The notes: generated by a model not told the origin, from the sequence alone. A stretch of DNA of 64,000 bases from Crotophaga sulcirostris (GCA_013397455.1 VYZB01000384.1:539929-603928); one strand, 5' to 3'; numbered from the stretch's first letter, positions 10,800 to 23,605 are shown. A program made the numbers and translations.

Positions 10800-11983
10800 T
10801 CACACAGAATATTCTGGGCCAGGCTATTGACTACAGAAGAATGTTCCGAAATGGTAAGAAATCATGAATAAGGAAATAATTGCAAGAGTTACTGTTTCTT
10901 GTTTTGGTCGGTGTATTTTTGTGTTAACTGAAATTAATTAAGCAATTTTAGAAACCCAGAGTAAATCTCTGCGTGACTTATTTTGTATACAAGGAACCCA
11001 ATACAATAAGCCACGTGATTTCTTGCTGCATTGCTCACTGGCTTCTTCCCAGTCTTCTGGGCACACTACTTATTTGTTGAAGCATCGCTTGCCTGTCTCA
11101 AACTCCCCCATCGGGACTACTTTGTGCTATATCTCCATTGGCTTTCAATCTGGGATGCATTCACTGGCACACATGGAGCAACAGATTCATATTTTTTCAC
11201 AGAGGATTTCAATAGTCTTATTCTTCACTGTGAATTTAACAAAATGAGAACTTTCTCGTGGCATTCTTGACACATTTGCTTTGTGTTTTCAGCTCTAAAG
11301 CTCACCCTGGAGAACTATCTCAAAGAGGCATCCCTACTCCTAGGACTGGCATAGACTAACTATCAGTTCCAAATCTGTAATGACATATGAGTCATCCAAT
11401 CAACCAATCAATCCATCAATTAAAAAAAAAAAAGGCTCAGGAAAGTATTGTCAGTTTGTTATAGTGGTGGAACTTCAAGTTTAATAATTCTACCAACCCA
11501 ACATAATACTATGGCATCACCTGAAGCCAGTGAGACTGGTACTGGTGCATTTCAGTCTCAGATAAAGCCAGAGATAAACTCTGATTTACAGGGGCAATGT
11601 TGCATACCTAGTTTGATATATTGCAGGCATGCAAAGCTCTGTCAGCTGACTTTGAACTTTCATTAATGAAGTTTTGGGAAGCAAATATTCTCAAAGACAG
11701 GAAAGAGGGTCAAAAACTTATTTTTTCGTTTTCTTACCTCCTATTTTCCATAAAGAGTTAAAAAAAGCCCCAAATTGTGGTTTATTTTGCAAACAGATGT
11801 TCATAAATACCTCTTCAGAATATGTCACAGAAGTCTGACAGATATCTAGTAGACAGTCTGCTAGATAGATATGTAGTATCGATGAGTGCAAGTTTAAGTG
11901 TCATGCCTGAAGCCTGTCACAGAACTTGGAGCACAGTCGATATCATTGGACTCCTAACTATTTTGTAGGACAACACCATAGTG

Positions 11984-12032
11984 CAGGTTTGGAAGGGACA
12001 CTGTACAAGAAGTCCAAATCCCTGCCATTGCA
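11984..12032 (-). mobile_element. Possible decayed CR1 tail relic
   Basis: CAGGTTTGGAAGGGACACTG then AGAAGTCCAAATCCCTGCC resembles the reverse complement of a CR1 3' end (GGTTGGAAGGGAC...AGTCCAACTCCCTGCC). No tail microsatellite remains and the match is short, so this is tentative. Confidence 0.35.
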
Positions 12033-14985
12033 GAAAACCGTGCAATGAAAACCATGCAGTAGGTGTTCTTGGAGGTGCACAGAACATATATTCTACATAT
12101 TGGTGGAACGTCATAGGCCACAGAATTCATTCCCAAGTACTTCAATAAATATAAGATCTATATCCAAAAAGCCACTCCTATAGTATGTCCCAGGAAGACA
12201 GCAGACTTTTTTGGTTTTCAGTGATGTAAGCCTTTGCAGCAGAGGGGATCTTGTTAGAGAAACCTCTGAGACAACCACTAGAAAAAGACTAATTCTATAG
12301 AGGAACATCAAGAGTACATGCCAGTCAGACCCAAATAAAGATTGTTTCCAGATATCAGTTTGGCATAAAGTTGTGGAAAACACACATGAAACAGATGTCT
12401 CATAAATTTCCTTGCTACTAGAAGCATCTCCTGCCTTCAACTGTGACTGGTGCCTCTGATGATCCATAAGAGGAACATTCCTTTCTGAAAGTGCAGGGAA
12501 GCATTAGACTTTCTCACTGCTCTCCGTGCTGGTCTGCCACAAAAGCCCCACTTTTGTTCAGCGAAAGTTCTTTACCAGGATGAGATGCCGCTTACCTTTT
12601 CTATAGAAAACAGGCTTTCTTGTCCAGGACCCTGACGTGGCAATATCCCTCCTGCACATAACTGAAGTCATGTAGAGAGTATGGGTCTTTCCAGGGAGAA
12701 AAGGATTACCTTTCATGTTCAGTCCAGCCAGGAGCCTTTTTGTGTTCTGATGAGACAACGGAGTGAGGATGTGTTTTATGTACTTCTGTGACTCTGTAGA
12801 GCTGTATAAGGCTGCAGACCACAACCTTATAGAGCTACAATCAGGACAAGCCCAAATTTTGAATGTTGACTGTATGAAAAAAAAAATTTCTGAAACATTT
12901 GGTGTTTCAAGCCATTGCTGAATTGCCTACTTTCTTAATTTTTTAAGAGATTAATCTATTGTTTTGACACTTCAATATATTCGCAAGACAGAGATAACTG
13001 ACTGTAAAACTCATGTCACCATGGGTTCTTCTCCTTAGGGTTTTCAAGGGGAATCATTTGTGCTTCAGTTATCCTTTTATGACAGTGTAACATAATAAAA
13101 ACAAATATTCAATGGACATTTACAAGAATGGACAAAGGAAGTGCTACAGTCTACAATAGAGAACATAATGGTATAGTGTAAAACGCATCTTTTACACTTG
13201 CAGCGACATCAGCGTTAAATACAAAGCATTATGGCACTAAGATATGTGTACATTCAGAAATAAGAAAAAGTATTAAAGTATAACTGATTTTAAACATGCC
13301 TTGATTATTAACTTTACTGTCTTAAAATATTGCAGGATTCTATTACCTGTTTTTTAAAAATCCCAGAAGATTAATGTGAGTAGCATAAGAATAATTTAAT
13401 GCGTTTTTAGGATATATATAAAAAAAGTGAAAAAGAGTAGGGAGGGAAATCACTCCTATAATCCAGAAAGGATTTTAGTGGTTTTATCTAAAACTTCTAA
13501 AAAATGGGTTAAACGAAGGAGACAGCAACAAAGCCTTAAATATAGATGAGCTGACAACAACATAGTAGGAAAAATCTCATATCATTCCGAAAGCTAGCTG
13601 CAGCACTGCTAACATATTTTGTTACAGTGCTCTCTTAGTCCTTCACCAAATGTGTAATTTCAGAGCTGCTTCACGTGCTTTTCTTGCAGGGTTTAATGTA
13701 CGTGATTAATCTTGACTTGGCTTAATACTGCTAGGAATGTGGCAATGACCTCAGCTGAACACTGGCAAAGTGATTAATGTTACATGAACTGGGATATTTT
13801 TTACTTGGGATCCTGAATAAACACAGACATGCCGTATTCCGTTACAGACCTTTGCTCAATTGAAAATGTACTGTGGTTTCAAAGAGTAATGTTTCAGATG
13901 CAATAAACAACGTTAGAGGAAACATGGCTCTTGTTAAAGAAAATGCTGTTTCAGGCTAAAGTCCCAGCGATCATAAAAGATATATGATGCAATAAACAAA
14001 ATGAACCACAGGCAAGACAGGTCCATTCAATGACTAACCACTGATTGAATTTTCCAACACTCCTAGACATTCTGTGAGATAAACTATTCACAAAAGCTCC
14101 CTATTAAATATAAGGTTGTCATTTCTTTTTTTATTTTTATAGTGAGGTCCAAGAACTGTATGAATGTCCCCTATTGGTTGTTTGTGTTTTTGAATTTTTT
14201 ATGATATGGAAAGACAGGCAAACAGTTGCTATGATTGTCAAATGTCTTAAATCACGTAGAGAAAATGCAATAAAACACAGTTTCCATGGCAACACATTGT
14301 AACCTAGTACCTCTGGATTATGAACCAGCTCACATCTATGATCATTATTTGTTGACAAGCATAAATTGAGCCTAAAAGCATTAATTTCAGAGATAAAACT
14401 GGAATGTTGAGCTAGGTAATAATAATGTTTAAATATTTCCAAGGTAGTGGCAGCAAATCAACGCTAGTTATGTTTCCATTTACATAATGTTAATAAGCTA
14501 AATGAAAATGCTTTTATTTTCTGAGCCTTTCAGGAAAGATGTAACAAATGTGTACATCTCCAAACTTACAAATAGTAATCGACATGCTGCTAGAGGAATA
14601 CAATGGGACCAGTTGTACAGAGTAATATACAAGACATTGTCATCAAATCATGAGAGTTTGATTTGCAGTTGGTTGACAAAACCTGGGGAAAACAAGAATA
14701 AATATTGGAACACCTGTTTACTAAGACCATTCCATCTTCTGCACGCTATGTTCCCTACTACCCACTATACTCTTCTGTGTGTTGCTATGAAGCACTAAAG
14801 CAAAAAAAGGGAAATGAACTTTGTTGGCAGAATTTATGTATGCCTGTCGTCAGCATGTACATCTCAAAAACATAAAGGTGATCACTTTGTCTGTTTTTTG
14901 CAACTCAGAACTGACCAAAACAATCGATATGGATAATTAATCAGTTTCTGAGTGCTTCTCACTCCTTGGGAACTGGCATTATGTA
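12033..14985. other. Non-coding AT-rich unique DNA
   Basis: No gene is seen. The stretch 13,690-13,880 contains repeated GATTAAT-type cores (GATTAATC at about 13,704 and GATTAATG at about 13,773) and may be regulatory. Frames of about 100 codons on either strand lack any recognisable feature. Confidence 0.55.
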
Positions 14986-15115
14986 GCCTGGAGGAGAGGA
15001 AGCTGAGGGGAGACCTTGTCACTCTCTGCAACCACCTGAAAGGAGTTTGGAGGTTGGTCTCTTCTCCTATGTGACTGGAGATAGGATGAGAGGAAATGAC
15101 CTCGAGTTGTGTCAG
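14986..15115 (+). mobile_element. CR1 LINE fragment (distal ORF2 region)
   Basis: AGCCTGGAGGAGAGGAAGCT, GAGGGGAGACCTTGTCACTC and CAACCACCTGAAAGGAG, then GGTTGGTCTCTTCTCC and GATAGGATGAGAGGAAATG follow the + strand of CR1 downstream of the reverse transcriptase domain (the 'LRGDL...YLKGG...LFS' region). Both ends are truncated. It stops at TTGTGTCAG (15115), and six bases later a reversed CR1 piece begins. Confidence 0.85.
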
Positions 15116-15120
15116 TTTTT

Positions 15121-15650
15121 TACCCCTTGAAGAGTGCACCTATCTAAACCATTTGCTGCCAGCTTGTCTAGGAGAATGCTGTGGAAACTTGTGCCAAGGG
15201 CTTTACTGAGGTCCAGGTAGATAACATTTCCCTCATCCACTGGGTGGATCTTGTGGTCATAGAAAGAGATCAGGTTGGTCAAGCGGGACCTGCCTTTCAT
15301 GAACCCATGCTTGCTGGGCCTGATCCCCTGGTTGTCCTGCACATGTCTGGTGAGCGCACGCAAGATGATCTGCTCCATAATCTTCCCTGGTACCAAGGTC
15401 AGGCTGACAGACTTGTAGTTTCCTGGATCCCCCGTCCAACCCTTCTTGTAGTTGAGTGTCGTATTAGCAAGCCTCCGGTCATCTGGGATCTCCCCTGTTA
15501 ACCAGGACTGCTGATAAATGGTGGAGAGGGGCTTGGCAACCTCCTCCACCAACTCCCTCGGTACTCTCGGGAGGCTCCAACAGCCAGTGCAGGAAGCTCA
15601 ACACCAGACATGTTGGGTCTATTGCACATTCCCTACAAAGTTGCTCTGCA
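15121..15650 (-). pseudogene. CR1 LINE ORF2 reverse transcriptase fragment
   Basis: About 146 codons are open on the - strand from 15552 down to 15112. They encode the fingers/palm part of a CR1-type reverse transcriptase, with blocks such as EEVAKPLSTIY, DPGNYKSVSLT, PGKIMEQIIL, KHGFMKGRS and VIYLDLSKA. The last includes the first catalytic Asp of RT motif A. The normal continuation 'SKAFDT' reads SKALGTS, so the second acidic position is gone, and the fragment ends before motif B and the catalytic FADD motif. The endonuclease domain is also absent. Similarity may continue in a shifted frame to about 15650. It is a dead copy, recently enough inserted to stay open. Confidence 0.88.
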
Positions 15651-16691
15651 GCCCCGTAGGTGTCCCTGGAGCTCCCTGGGCGGCAATGACCAGCAGCTGC
15701 CTTCGCAAAGGAATGGAGAGTAGCCCATGTACTGGAAGTCTCATCCTTCCATTTTACTGCGCATGCACAGTCCCTTGCCTTCCAGTTATTTGAGATCATC
15801 CTGTTGCTAAAGAGGATCCAGTTTGTCCATCTGTGGCTTTTCTCCACATAAGTTAAGGTCTGAACTCCTTCTGGTGGCTTATCAACAGGCAGGAATGGAT
15901 GTTCATCTTTGTCATTGCTGAATCAAAATCTCTGCCAGTCAATGGCTTTGGTATAACTTTCTTCAAGGCTGTGTGTCTCGACTATTGCGTTTATATTGTT
16001 GCTGGGATTTAGAAGAGACACTTGAGAAGATAGATCTTAAGTAGTAGTCTTGAGTAGTAGTCCTGGGACTTGGGAACATAGCTTAGGGGGCTATTTGAAG
16101 AAAATTAACTGTTGTCCTTTTGGTTAAAAAAAAATCAGATTTGATCAGCACTAACCTCTGCAAAGGGCCAACTCAATAAACATATACAACAGCTTTGGGA
16201 ACAATGGAAGCACCCAACACAACACAGCCATTTGCGAGTTTAGAGTCTAGTTATGTGACTGAATATATCCTTCTTTAAATGCTTTTTTTTTTCTGCCTAG
16301 ATGGCAACGACTTTTATAGACATTCCTATAACAGTTTGTAAAGACCTCTTGCCAATTGCAGAAACAGGTGATTTACAGAGGTTTGCCTAGCAGAACACAC
16401 CTACTCTTTCACAATCATTATTGCGTAAATATCCACTTGAAGACTTCTAGAAATACAAGCTTCTTAGTCTTCTTATGTAGGATAATTGCTGTGGCATATC
16501 TTAATGTCTATAAATAATGCAGTAGGGGCTCTAATTCTGACCATTATTACACCTTACACATTTTGACATTTTCTATGGCTCAGGGAAAAATACAGAATTA
16601 GCTTTCATACAAATACAGTGGAGCCGGAATTTTGTATTTTAAAGATCACAAGACATTGCCAGACAGTGTCTGGATACCTGAAGGGCAACAC
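15651..16691. other. Non-coding DNA right of the CR1 fragment
   Basis: The first 200 bases could be further diverged CR1 or flank. A - strand frame (15479-15847) crosses the boundary but shows no clear CR1 residues beyond about 15650. Nothing else is recognised. Confidence 0.4.
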
Positions 16692-16709
16692 CAGTCCCTT
16701 AAGGGACTG
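16692..16709. repeat. 18-bp perfect palindrome
   Basis: CAGTCCCTT is followed immediately by its reverse complement AAGGGACTG. No loop separates the arms, so it acts as a dyad-symmetric DNA site and not as an RNA hairpin. No known factor is assigned. Confidence 0.85.
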
Positions 16710-18352
16710 AGGGAATGTTGAAGTATAAAAACTAGTTGCACCTATTTTTGGAAAATTTTGTGCAGGCCTGAGATTCTTATAAGTTCAGTGATTCACTGAA
16801 TGATGTATTGTGCTTGAAAAAAATCTTCAGTACAGAGGGAACAAACTGATATTTAAAAATCAGAGGCATGTAGTTCTTTTTATTTTACCAGTTGCCTACC
16901 ATAGATAAATTCCATGAGGGGATGAAGAGTTAGCAATTAATCATTGTCATTCTTGAGTGGGCACAGTCAGGTTATTTTTTTTTTTCTTTTTTTTTTTTTC
17001 CTATGAAGTACAATAGAAGCTAATGGAAAGGTAGAATCTCTGTGCAGCAGGTTAGCATTGGAGCAAGCCCTTTTTTCTCCTGATCTGAACACACTGTCCA
17101 TAGCTTGAATCTCCCTGTTTTAGGCAGAACAAGCATCCTACTTGGATTGTTCCTCCTGTATGACTATCACCTCAGGTGCTAGACACTCTTAGATTGGCAC
17201 CTGTGCATCAAACAATGCCTGAGATCTGCTCCACTTTCCACAGGAGCAACTCTCTTGCTCTGAGTTCTGCTGCTGTATTGGATCTCAATACCCTCACCTT
17301 TCTTGCATATTGCATCTTCTTACTATTTTGCTGATTATAAGGTGACTTTGGATGTAATCAAAGCTAGAATTTCTGGATAGAATCTGAATTATGGGGATCA
17401 TTTCTGAACCATATTCCTGTGTACATGAGGAAACCCATAATCCTGTATGTAGATAGGCACCACTATAGTTCTCAAGACAGTGCTAAATGTTCAAGCACTA
17501 CAGTGATGGACATATTATAAAAACCTATTCGGATTAGATAACTTTATATTTTTCTCAGTGATATTACTAAGAAAAGAGATTTTGGAAGAAAGATAACCAT
17601 AAAGGCTGAACTTGGTAGCATCGAGTATAGGCTTTCTTCAGAAAGGACTCGGCTGTTGTAATCTTTAGGGTGATTCTTGGGCTGTATTTCTTGAAGGAGA
17701 TGCTTCTGATTTCAGTGATATGATCAGTGCTTTTCAACAGTGTTGGAAGTCACGGAGTTTAGTTTCAGTGACAGTGGTTGAAACATCTCTTAAGGATCTA
17801 GTGCTTCATTTGGGGAGACTATTTCAGTGAACACCATAGTTACTTGCCTTATTTTACAGCTTGATCTGCTTGCTCCACGGTGTTGCAAATTCTACTGTTT
17901 TTCAGCAATGGAGTTGGTGTGGGCCTGTTTCACTGCTACTTTTTTTTTTCTTTTGTCCAAATTGTGCCCTCCTCAAACTCAGTAGAGTAATCTGCAAGTA
18001 CAAGTAGAACAACATAATTGTGGATTGGAAAAGCACAGGAACATCTCTTTCGCCCGTTAAATTCCCAATTAAACACATCATTGGTCCAAATAATTTGCAA
18101 AGGGCAGTGCAAGGTCATGTAGTTTACGTTTCTTAGGCAGAATAGTTTATAGTTGGTATATCTGCCTGCTGAGCGGATGATATACAAACAGGAAATGTAT
18201 ACATATATTTTTAAGGGGCCAAAGCAAAATCTACAGGAAAGCTTTAGGCTGCAAGAAGTGTTTAAGGTTTGCCACAAAATACATATTTAGGGACTGAAAG
18301 CTTGAAAGACTGTGACGGATCCATTGAGCTATTGTGTTAACTTTTCTTTCAA
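16710..18352. other. Non-coding AT-rich unique DNA
   Basis: No gene is seen. It has interrupted T-runs at 16,975-17,000 and 17,940-17,953. A 113-codon - strand frame (17936-18277) lacks recognisable domains. Confidence 0.55.
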
Positions 18353-18390
18353 ACTGCTATGGATATTCTGTACTGCTATGGATATTCATT
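18353..18390. repeat. Tandem duplication of a 19-bp unit
   Basis: ACTGCTATGGATATTCTGT (18353-18371) is followed directly by ACTGCTATGGATATTCATT (18372-18390). The copies are identical for 16 bases and then diverge slightly. It looks like a slippage duplication. Confidence 0.85.
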
Positions 18391-21292
18391 GCTTTGTATT
18401 CGCTTTCACTGTATCATGGCATATATGCTCATTGTTTTATGCCAGAAGTCACTGTGAAATTTGCAAAGCAGAATTAATAGATATATGAAGTATCCACTTT
18501 CTGTGTTAGCTATCATGTTTAAAGGGTATAGCTCACTGAGTTCAGGAAGAATTTGCTCAGAGAAAATCACATTAGAAGCTGAGTGAAGCCAAATGAAATT
18601 ATATCATACATGAGTTTAAAATTGGGCCTCCTGCATCTTAGCTATTAACACCTGTCTCTCTGATTCAAAACTACCTTTATCTACATTACAAAGTATTTCA
18701 GCTAAAAGGGATAATCTGTGTAGAGTTACAGAAGCTTAGAAGCAATAATACCACATAAAACACCAGGGTGTTTGTACTGCTGCTTTGTTCAAGAGACACT
18801 AGAAGGGATGCTGCTAAACAGCCTGAAGCATTGTTCTTGGTTGCAACTCTAACCCCTGCAGTGCAGCCATCACCTCTAGAGTGAGGTCGAAGCCCCATCT
18901 CTCAAACACCAAGAAATCTGGCAGGGCAGCCTACACTACTGCTCACAATGTCCTTTCTGAGGCCCCAAGGCCCAATACCAGCTGACAAAGCTGTTTGGAA
19001 GTTCTCCTTCCTTCACTGTGCAGACCTGCCTCATGAACAACCCATTACAACCCTAAAGGTTTATGATATTTACATTTACTCTAATGCAATTGTGACTATT
19101 GACTTGCACATGTTAAGAATATATTGCACTGGGAGCAAAATTATTTCTCTGGGTTTTTTGTTGTTGTTTTTTTTTCCTTCGTGTTTCACAGAAAATATTT
19201 TTTACTCTGCTTTAATTAATTTGCTCTTGGATTGGATTTAGAAGGTAAGTGACATGTTTGCCTAGCTGCAAGCAAGAGTGCTTTATTTTTTAACTCTAGC
19301 TTCATGGAATGAAGTAGTTTCTGTCATAGTCAATCCACAGTATTTAATTTTCTAAACTCGGTTTTGAGGGAAAAAACCCCCTCTATTCCTACCTTGGGAA
19401 AAGAAATAAGACCAAACCAAATTTGTGATAGTTGAAATTATGGCCTATTCAGATGAGGTGGGTGAAGAAAAGGCTGCTCTACTGGCATGCCCTTATTCCA
19501 CCTCCTCTTATCATTAGTAATTCTATGCCATTCTTATCTGATTATACAGGGACACATTAACTCACTGGCAAATGAATACACTAAGGAAAAAAACTCCCTC
19601 AAATGCAAATTAAACAGGACTTGCTGATACTGAACACAAGGAAGCTTCTTGTACTCCTACCCGTCTGCTCACAAGGAGCTGCCAGCCATCCTTCCTACAA
19701 AAATAAAAGCCCTAATCTAGCAAATATTGCAGGAATTATGCCTTTCTCATCTCCTTGGATGAAAACTGATATTCAGTAAAACCTTAACATTCAAACTTAT
19801 TACTTATCTGACATTATATTTTTGAAATGCCACATTTCAACCTTTAAAATAAAGCAAAGAGCAAATGTAGATTGCATGTACACGTCAAGCCCAACTGTTG
19901 AACCCATAGACACACTTGAGTCTAATCATCAGGGGTGCATGATTTTTCTGGAGGCTTATAATTTCTGCCAGGTCAGTTCAATGACAACAGTAAAACTCCA
20001 GCATCTTGCAGGGTTGGACAGAAAGCAAAAGAACCAACATTTTAATGTATTTTTCAGGGTTGCTATTCTGGACGTCTTTTTAAGGATCAACCATTCCCCC
20101 AAGCTTTAAGAGTAGAAAGTGTCGTCTATGTGAGAACAACACCAATCAAAACAAACTGACAAAAAAATAAGGAAAAAAGATAACTCCAAATAGACCATAC
20201 ACCAAAATGCACACACACACTGGAAAAGTACTTGTATCTTTTTGATTTTGCTAGTATACAGTTTTCCATTTTGGACCAAGAAAAATTCTTCGTAAAGTTG
20301 GTTTTAGACCTCTACTCAGTAATTTCTAAACATTTGGCTTTATATACCAGTGATTTCATGGTGAACATATACTTTAGAAAAATGACATTTTTTGTAAATT
20401 TTTGACAGAGTGAATGTCTGAGTAGACATGCAAAATCATTATGTAGTATGCATTTCTATGATCTTTCAATACCTACCAGCCCTGATTCGCAGGCAAAACA
20501 AGGATCTGTGCCTAAAGCCAATGCATGCAAAGTGCATTCAACATTAAGTAATATTTGGTTTTGAAAGTGCATGCAGTTGTATATGTTTATAAGCCATTTC
20601 TGTTAAGCAGGTACTAGTATTGTGGAGAACTGCACTCATGGAGACTGAAAAAAAACCTGGATGTGTTGTCAGGTTCACAGTCAAAACTCCTGTTTTATAG
20701 CTACAATACAAAGCATTTAGGAAGCAAGTGAGGAGGATGGAAAGCACAGAGAGACACAAAAAACACAGGGTACAAACAGCAGCTCATGTTCTTTGAACTG
20801 CTTTCAGGAAAACTACACTGATTTACTGAGGTTCCATGTGAGCAGATTAAGTGAAAACAATTATTTTCCATTTTATATATGTCATGTCACGTTACTCATA
20901 CCTTTTCATTTTGTTTTTAACTGACACAGTTTTGTTTTACTTCATCCTTCAGATTAAGGCAATGAAAACTAAGAACTGGCACAGTATGAACTTACAATTT
21001 ATTTAATACTTTGACTTTCCAGAGCTCAAATACCTCTGATCCATTTGTTTCATGGTGTTAGTTGGCTTAACCTTTTTAGATTTCTCTAAACAAAATAACT
21101 TGAGCTGCAGCAAGCTGTTTGCCAGGGATTTGAACTCTGGAAAGAATAGGGAAAAAAGCCACTCAGCTCCTGCAGTGCATTGGAGAAAATATATTTACTC
21201 TTGTTTGTGTGCTAGACTTGTGCTCACCTGGCATCATTCTCACTACTATGCCAATTCTGCTGGTACAATGTGCTCCCTTTTCCAACACTAGT
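18391..21292. other. Non-coding AT-rich unique DNA
   Basis: No gene is seen. There is a short (AC) repeat near 20,210 and T-runs near 19,170. Several frames of 60-97 codons occur with no protein-like features. Confidence 0.55.
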
Positions 21293-21635
21293 CACAGTAT
21301 CACAGTATCACAATATCACAGGGTTGGAAGGGACCTCTGAGATCATCAAGTCCAACCTATAAGCCAACACTAACACCATCCCATCACCTAAACCATGGCA
21401 CTCAGTGCCTCATCCAGTCTTCCCTTAAACACATCCAGGGTCGGCGACTCCACCACCTCCCTGGGCAGCGCATTCCAGTGGCCAATCACCCTTTCAGTGA
21501 AGAACTTCTTCCTAACATCAAGTCTAAACCTCCCCTGACGAAGTTTAAGTCTGTGCCCTCTAGTTCTGTCACTGGTCACCTGTGAGAAGAGACCAACGCC
21601 TGCTTGACTACAACCTCCTATACATCCTTGAAATG
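21293..21635 (-). pseudogene. CR1 LINE 3' end with ORF2 C-terminus
   Basis: A 5'-truncated CR1 in - orientation. Its tail on the + strand is CACAGTAT, CACAGTAT, CACAATAT (21293-21316), an 8-base variant of the usual CR1 terminal repeat, followed by GGGTTGGAAGGGACCTCTGA. On the - strand about 80 codons of ORF2 C-terminus are still open and end at a stop at 21388-21390. Visible blocks are [48 protein letters not shown] and FKGRLDEAL. The intact frame and short divergence suggest a young subfamily. The reverse transcriptase and endonuclease are absent, so the copy cannot move. Confidence 0.92.
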
Positions 21636-22474
21636 TATAGGGCATGAGTAATATTAAAAGTAGTATTCCGTATGAATGCTCTTTCATTACAAAGTGAAGT
21701 GTAAGTGTAACAGTTCCTGTATATATAATGTGTATTTGTTCCATGGGAAAAATACTGGAGGTATATAGTAACTGCATGACAGGATCTCCTGTGTTAGCAC
21801 ACTCAGGTTCTTTACGCATGTTATTCTAAAGCATGACTTCTTGCACTCTGACACAACACTGTTGCTTTTCTTTTCCCAACAAAGGAAAGAGAAAAGGACC
21901 AGCCATACCATATAGCAATTCAGTTTGGAACAAATAATCAAAGCCATTACTTACAGGGTAGAGGACTTCAGCAGCTCTGAAAATGAGCACAGGCTTATGG
22001 GGAATAGTCAGCTGAATAACAAAAGTGGGTAACTCAAATAAGGTTCAGAACATGTAATCTCACCTTTATGTTTTCTTTCTGCAGTGGGATGGCTTGTACA
22101 GGAGCAGTGTGTTCAAGCAGGATATTGATATCATGGAGAAAATGCAAAAAAAGAGTCAAAACAGAATGTTAAAGACTGGAAAACAAGCCTACCTATGAAA
22201 ACTGTAGGTTGTGTAGTCAGTTTTGTTTAAGACAGAGAGATTAACTGGAAGTATTGGTCATAGTTGCAAATTCCTACAGGGAAGCAGAAATTTGATGATA
22301 TGAAACCCGATAAGAGACGTTACTGCATAGGATGAGTTCATGATAAACTTAGACAAACGCAGAACATCTCAGTGCACTCTTGATGGGAGACACTCCTTTG
22401 AACAATAAAGGTCATTAATTATTTTTGTCATGTTCAAAGATTTTTGATAGTTTCTCCATTGCTGGTCCAAATAC
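21636..22474. other. Non-coding AT-rich unique DNA
   Basis: No gene is seen between the two CR1 tails. The frames here only extend the CR1 frame into flank or are short. Confidence 0.55.
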
Positions 22475-22560
22475 CACAGTATCACAGTATTACAAGGTTG
22501 GAAAGGACCTCTGAGATCATCAAGTCCAACCTGTAACCCAACACTAACCCCTGCCCCAAG
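22475..22560 (-). mobile_element. Very short CR1 LINE 3' tail
   Basis: CACAGTATCACAGTAT (22475-22490) is followed by ACAAGGTTGGAAAGGACCTC, TGAGATCATCAAGTCCAACC and TGTAACCCAACACTAACC. This is the same CR1 subfamily as at 21,293, in the same orientation, but only about 86 bases long, a typical extreme 5' truncation. Confidence 0.9.
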
Positions 22561-23500
22561 CAATGAGAAAAATATGTGTCCAGTTCTGGACATGACCTAC
22601 AACCAATTTCTTTAACTTTCATGCTCCAGGCTTCTTGGGCAGCAGTACAACATCAATATGAGGCTTCTCTTTCTGGACAGCACTGACCTGATATAACCAT
22701 CCTCCCAACCTAGAAAGCGCCTATGAAGGTATATTATGTGCCTTCCCTGCTGGACCTGGAGGATGGGAAAAGCAAGAGACTGAAACCTCAGTGATCCCAC
22801 TGGGATAGGCTCTGTTTCTAAAGGAAATATCCACGTTATTTGAATCTTTTTTTTGGGATAACTTCACTTAAAATGGATTTGCTTTGCACTATCAGTGCCC
22901 TTCCACAGCTTCACTTGAGTCTCCACATTATCCTCAGGTCAAAATAGAAACCTCGTTCAGCCAGTCATCATGGATGGCTCAGAGCAAAGAAAGTTACAGT
23001 CATAGTAATAGGAAATAATTTCAAATAATGTCTTCTTATGACTGTGAATTCTGAGGTTGTGGTTTTCTGAAATACATATATAAAAACACACACACACATT
23101 AAAAGAGAGAGTAATGTTTGCCAGGTGGTATGTTTTCCAGCCTCTTACAGCTCCAAAAATGTTCTAAGGAAGATTTAATAGTGAATGTTTTCCGATTTAG
23201 CACAATTATAGCAACTGAATATTTGACCCCTTTTCCTTGGAGGAGTGTTTTCAATGGATCCTTATAAAGCAACAATCTCTCTATTCTTGTTAAAACTGTG
23301 GGTTTGGGTTGGTATTTTTTTTATTATATTTTTTTTAAGTTTAATGACTGCCACATTCCACTGCAAAAAAGAAAAAAAATTATCACTGTACTCTTCTTTC
23401 TCCTTTGCTTCTCTGCTGCTTTTCATTTCAGGTGGATGATGCAAAGCCTTATTAATGAAGAAGCAATCTGTGATCAGCATCTGAGAGCTCTTTATACCCT
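22561..23500. other. Non-coding DNA upstream of a candidate exon
   Basis: No gene is seen. It holds a short (AC) repeat at about 23,087-23,098 and T/A-rich runs at 23,315-23,380. If the exon at 23,545 is real, this is intron. Confidence 0.5.
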
Positions 23501-23605
23501 GTGCTAACAATGTTTTGATCTGGCTCTCTGTCTCCCTCCCCCAGCTGGCTTCCTTCGCTGCCTGGCGGTGTCTGCCGTGCGGCTGCCGAAGCCCTTGCTG
23601 GCAGG

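Larger units (their letters stand above)
8740..11983. other. Non-coding unique DNA with small tandem duplications
   Basis: No gene is seen. There are two recent-looking short duplications (10222-10257 and 10768-10799), a G-rich run at about 10146-10158 and short A-runs. Frames near 11023-11270 overlap each other and resemble no protein. Confidence 0.55.

Noticed and set aside
14882..15139. - strand 85-codon frame over the CR1 junction
   Set aside because: It is the antisense of the + strand CR1 fragment, not a gene.
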